Shown in pieces: positions 18,601 to 18,626 of a stretch of DNA of 18,626 nt (position 1 is its first letter; each line of letters opens with the position of its first letter). Source of the DNA: Ruminococcus sp. (GTDB taxonomy: Bacteria; Bacillota; Clostridia; Oscillospirales; Ruminococcaceae); the NCBI GenBank assembly GCA_017622635.1, contig JAGAQS010000095.1, positions 1 to 18,626 on the forward strand, in the 5' to 3' direction. Under the pieces are notes generated by a model, which had not been told where the DNA came from, made no database searches, and saw only the letters and a list, made by a program, of their open reading frames with translations. Both the position numbers and the translations under genes were made by a program.

Positions 18601-18626
18601 GCTAACAAGAGTGGCATTACTGCAAC
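9694..18626 (+). CDS. Giant multi-domain Cna-B surface protein with inserted SGNH hydrolase (3' end beyond window)
   Basis: An open frame of 2,977 codons with no stop, cut by the window edge. A long signal peptide (1 to about 45: basic NHQKHKKY, then a hydrophobic run ending PAVSMT) leads to a head of unknown fold (about 50-249). Four Ig-like/DUF11-like repeats follow (about 250-765, each opening with a Thr/Ser-Lys pair and containing W-[TK]-[VIA]), then five Cna-B domains (766-1447). A second module (1450-2050) contains similar Ig-like domains and a SpaA/prealbumin-like domain (LYKLVEVRVPTGY). At least six more Cna-B domains (2053 onward) follow, the ninth overall carrying an SGNH esterase. 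Cna-B domains usually hold Lys-Asn isopeptide bonds that stiffen stalks. The protein is probably an adhesin or pilus-tip component. A C-terminal LPXTG signal is expected but not seen. Confidence 0.92.
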   Translation, partial: MKRFQSIIQKYITNHQKHKKYLAAVLALSILVSFAVPVSLIMPAVSMTNGESPQADYDNNIVALANDTPPAFDLSQYPDCLDMMSANSWSMYVSNYGEEGSLFNKNNNSTGNGIDTDYGDYQGKELEFYFDYTFNNKLDYFDYGLNKKYMYINFKLSTGLTLSSNTKTGNVMDTEYNSELQAGTYEIKDDGYILVTLTENYINYINKGSGKITGTLKFYGTLSIDNDADGNQNFWFGNYNIPVTFQEKNPTITKNGNVNSSNGCIEWTVTINNQNKNDLNKYELYDDMLKKASEVTFNPKDTGTCDKTNGKITFANGLENQQQITITYKTPIDAYNTNIKNNASLKKNGVEKSPGSKEVWIGQPVNVTKTGTADYSTGNKTYNNEVIWTIEINSCYGQSLDGYIIDDANFPSNVSDITVSPNASLKNNDGKYILSTNEKSVTLTYKQKVNNIGNVYNIVTVKTPDGNNSVTGDNTVTYQSKSNLYNLTKEGSYDKDTHLIKWTVKVSSTNGSSLNGYKLFDEGFKNAVDSKFYVNYTNNEFNDYNLSESTMTLNSNSSNIEFYYYTKATASDSGKDVTNSVELKNPDDTSFKDPTSKTVKVDEFRNELSKQVVSYESNSVASKGEIKQVIGWKASITYDNNLANKTYTDTLSVNGESNATHTITQKQLDAIEVYAKVKNSDGRTKLVKGNDYTIDPTDNGFTVKFNATLDEKGYNYVDIEYNTTATIPASESYDTITEFKNSGSGFGDGASVSHSITRGNPNVDNKLNLIVNKTWDGNDDESKRPDVYIKVMYQTKVGNASASEWKPLKKDSSGNPSVEETLNDNYIVELKKDGTWSTVLNGLPMEKSYALDDGTKSEVTYYYYKLVEVDKDGTEIKHIPTENGLYRVSNSDNTNTDSASQSLTVTNTYYGNINITGIKNWSNDSDYTGDRKGVTVELRRSTDQYNWSSYTVVETKTLDSSNNWSYTWNNLPSRGFEHGDVVTYYYKLVETKCGDTTIDDNNKIIFTDNGYYESSVSSNVTNSSNQTLSVTNTFHKNIDISGQKIWRGDNIENKPAITLQLMRSEKDKNDWKEYRNLTLNSDSNWEYSFNNLPTKAMDNNQIKDYEYKVVETKIGNYNVSSNKAIVNNGYYIVSYSDNNAISNNKSDLNITNTFHKTKNLTITANKVWDDEGYVEKRPDSIILQLQKKANNGNWENFGDEKTIISNGDNQSCSWNNLVSQNIDDHGNVTEYAYKVVEVGYVVNGKTYRIPDNETLAIDTSGFYEIKYDNKELKDSGTVTVTNEFTPNGTISITPKKVWAKDTDTARYDNVTLRVQVKNGNEWVDYRGSDGNLFEVTFGPSENDPTETEFKDGQNVVVKVTWTGDVISNLPKQKITITEENVDGKTVRKIDTEYYTYRLVEVFNGEVLEANDKISVKNGNDKYEVTYSSEITMNNGEFTVTNTFVKNIGVDKYAVDVVVNNGNVIVKNKGKEISIDKDILTDENSPYKKTIDGKQYYVFNWVLDFDTPGMSSSTFDQLPKGFTLVDKEIYKEMPWGPSVQIVDFKTPFNSTVKNYCSDGYYWRPYFVYSNMNGASSTGITNPTKQSMLSQVVGSKTDGYFYDTVSNKVYFSKPKVNEGVVFEICYSTKVECATLDAMIQKKSYPVTNHVIKLEDNGKETKEDSEATVLIKNQAPSDLISKEYVANANQGWIGFSLDINPDGKNLSNGDTIDIEDIFKTESYIDKDKDNQFTPGSNLVDVLMKSISIYSVDANGNETKLDRNNYILNFESNEKGVTNRDNETGEALIKLTVPDETHIRVKYLYKMIANNNTPSVRNGCKSSERDKVTGKFPIMAPGMVPPVGDTITFSNTAKLYSDGVSAEDSVNSQEYVVSRSGATISTNALPKIKKVNVGNYNINNLSSKFLLARYDDSKKQWLYATEINEQNAITKWSDGFTGLTVCKNAEPINVGESYYQISLDKNSLYKLVEVRVPTGYEGSNLNLSDAEFEQLIRQYLNDKTKTKLNGKDYSVFLEKYVPVYYFVYNSIITSYPDGINSSDVIQVKSGEDVEIPNSELIDIGVDKQWVDGEKADSTIDVELYWSYNKSTSKMPSDAQLATAEELGIMYGGFSANKTVNSGKNQKVWEDLPNGKDSKPIYYYIKETAYTIDNMKYTLVTDKEKENYGKYVTENGYVGEYFPTYVGNATNSDSVITVNNSQKLILKKVWKNASNMPLSAGKIPADEILVTIYGTDKSDAEVELFKDVRVTKDDNWERDITELLKTNEINLEDYKSFRAEESGFDTKDYVVSCVFNLNADTGEITVTNKCVNATDASVTVNKSWSDGNDTHEKDSIKVSLYQSTSPISDITNLTSDDLSGAKLYENVELNVKNDWSYTWTGLPLDNSTDETNATESYYYYVLETDVIIDGDDENKTNAKKYETTYSYDKPNNSKTTYTINNTRNSIKVQKEWYDVNNELIPNEFIDEADGSVTPNEALNGLEIKLSLYEKAENPLIRDGCHPSEEGYEAIANEYLNAIQSIYATPPEKELEIIALGDSITDGYQTFSKGEKCYPSKLTSFLTNKSYKLKGNSVVNRGESGQRLGNSADDGDTIRNRVKSQITDTADIVLLLGGTNDIHQDRYNNNAWSNPTECMRRLEACIGEIQAKAENAIIIVGSIPHFDYVGADGNATTASTWWGVNEEDANKYIDQYNALINAYTESNDSDNVYYVDTCTAVDGISPAKDENGNPLSEITLNSGNNWTAIVDVTGNDKYYFEETQVILSDEDVTDDWKVSYKDNGQTAGGQTPIIVKNKKAPVPTTSVFIEKTWVGDNADTDASERAKIKLELWRTATPDVEDSWEWYADVDSQHTGTGNVWTYTCDNLPAKDNFGNAYSYKVVELDMDGYTVSYDNPDSVIALENGNAGTLKLTNTRTVSLKFKKIWSDGDTNEHLNDKVEVKVYRSTNPDDAKKYIIDDKNLILHISSENVSVGVNSSTSVTANKSGITA
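10441..11988 (+). repeat. Four tandem Ig-like/DUF11-like domains in the giant protein
   Basis: Units start near 10441 (TITKNG...CIEWTVTIN), 10786 (NVTKTG...VIWTIEIN), 11137 (NLTKEG...LIKWTVKVS) and 11506 (ELSKQV...VIGWKASIT). Each is 115-160 residues, has a Lys in the first strand, a Trp strand 13-25 residues later and, in the first three, a Y-x-[IL]-x-D element after it. The pattern resembles isopeptide-forming adhesin domains. The family name is tentative because divergence is high. Confidence 0.6.
11989..14031 (+). repeat. First Cna-B array (five domains)
   Basis: Domains start near 11989, 12421, 12796, 13156 and 13558. Each opens with a strand of the type [IV]-x-[KG]-x-x-W-x-x-[DN] (VNKTWDGND, GIKNWSND, GQKIWRGD, ANKVWDDE, PKKVWAKD), has a central W-[ST/E]-x-x-x-[FWL]-N-x-L strand and Y-x-[LV]-[VY]-E, and closes with [VI]-T-N-[TE]-[YF]. 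The first-strand Lys, middle Glu and closing Asn are the usual isopeptide triad. Confidence 0.88.
14032..15849 (+). other. Second head module with SpaA/prealbumin-like domain
   Basis: This stretch of about 600 residues separates the two Cna-B arrays. It contains a divergent domain with two close aromatic clusters (14161-14580), an Ig-like domain (about 14710-15270, opening SKEYVANANQGW and closing TFSNTAKL), and a SpaA-like domain (15343-15630, opening IKKVN with FLLARYD and closing LYKLVEVRVPTGYEG). A helical/Tyr-rich segment (YVPVYYFVYNS) precedes Cna-B 6. Boundaries are approximate. The 14161-14580 part has no family I recognise. Confidence 0.6.
15850..18626 (+). repeat. Second Cna-B array (at least six domains, one interrupted)
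   Basis: Domains start near 15850 (VDKQWVDG), 16266 (LKKVWKNA), 16610 (VNKSWSDGND), 16990 (VQKEWYDV), 18064 (IEKTWVGDN) and 18412 (FKKIWSDGD). The last is cut by the window end. All but one are about 115-140 residues. The fourth is about 355 residues because it holds the SGNH insert. Closing strands vary (VNNS, VTNK, INNT, VKNK, LTNT). Confidence 0.87.
17146..17850 (+). other. Circularly permuted SGNH/GDSL hydrolase domain inserted in Cna-B 9
   Basis: The segment reads, in order: DGCHPSEEGYEAIANEYLNAI (the Asp-His block that normally ends an SGNH enzyme; Asp2489, His2492), a linker (about QSIYATPPEKELE), EIIALGDSIT (block I, Ser2529), VVNRGESGQ (block II, Gly2571), LLLGGTND (block III, Asn2606), helices (IDQYNALINAY) and NVYYVDTCTAVDG, the strand that normally precedes the Asp-His block. 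All four SGNH signature residues and the catalytic Asp are present, and the core is about 210 residues, a full domain. Natural C and N termini are joined, and the new termini lie in the loop before DxxH. The motifs most resemble acetyl-esterase families such as CE3, so deacetylation of a glycan is a reasonable but unproven role. Confidence 0.85.

Noticed and set aside
9694..18626. CRISPR array or DNA tandem repeats in the large Cna-B region
   Set aside because: Similarity is at the protein level only; the units are 115-140 codons and diverged in DNA, with no short direct repeats at regular spacing.

Overview
The window most likely comes from a low-GC, Gram-positive gut or rumen anaerobe of the Ruminococcus type. 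The clues are dockerin-tailed secreted glycoside hydrolases, a sensory-type [FeFe]-hydrogenase encoded together with a second monomeric [FeFe]-hydrogenase, LPXTG surface proteins, and clean TTGACA-17-TATAAT promoters with strong Shine-Dalgarno sites. The genus is an inference from gene content, not from a marker gene.

Layout. (1) 1-1811, fibre degradation: the last codons of a gene ending in a dockerin repeat, its terminator, a tRNA-Ala(GGC) on the minus strand with its own promoter and terminator, then a secreted GH8 enzyme with a C-terminal type I dockerin. (2) 1865-7303, a five-gene operon for hydrogen metabolism and hydrogen sensing: a kinase-fold phosphotransferase, a [2Fe-2S] thioredoxin-like ferredoxin, a HydS-type sensor hydrogenase ending in a PAS domain and helix, a SpoIIE/PP2C-type phosphatase whose start overlaps the hydS stop, and a group-B-like [FeFe]-hydrogenase. 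It is bounded by a good promoter and a perfect hairpin terminator. (3) 7421 to the window end, a surface-structure operon: an LPXTG pilin-like protein with a YPK pilin motif, a small coiled-coil protein, a signal peptidase I overlapping it by ATGA, and a giant surface protein.

The giant gene starts at a TTG (9694) behind a GGAGG site and stays open in one frame for 2,977 codons to the window edge. I read every codon and found no stop. It has a signal peptide, an N-terminal head, four Ig-like or DUF11-like repeats, five Cna-B domains, a second head module ending in a SpaA/prealbumin-like domain, and at least six more Cna-B domains.

The most unusual find lies inside the ninth Cna-B domain. A complete set of SGNH/GDSL hydrolase motifs is present in circularly permuted order: the Asp-His block (DGCHPS) comes first, followed by GDSIT, the NRGxSG glycine block and GGTND. 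The permuted enzyme replaces the loop after the second Cna-B strand, and the Cna-B fold resumes after it. The predicted result is an esterase displayed laterally on a surface stalk.
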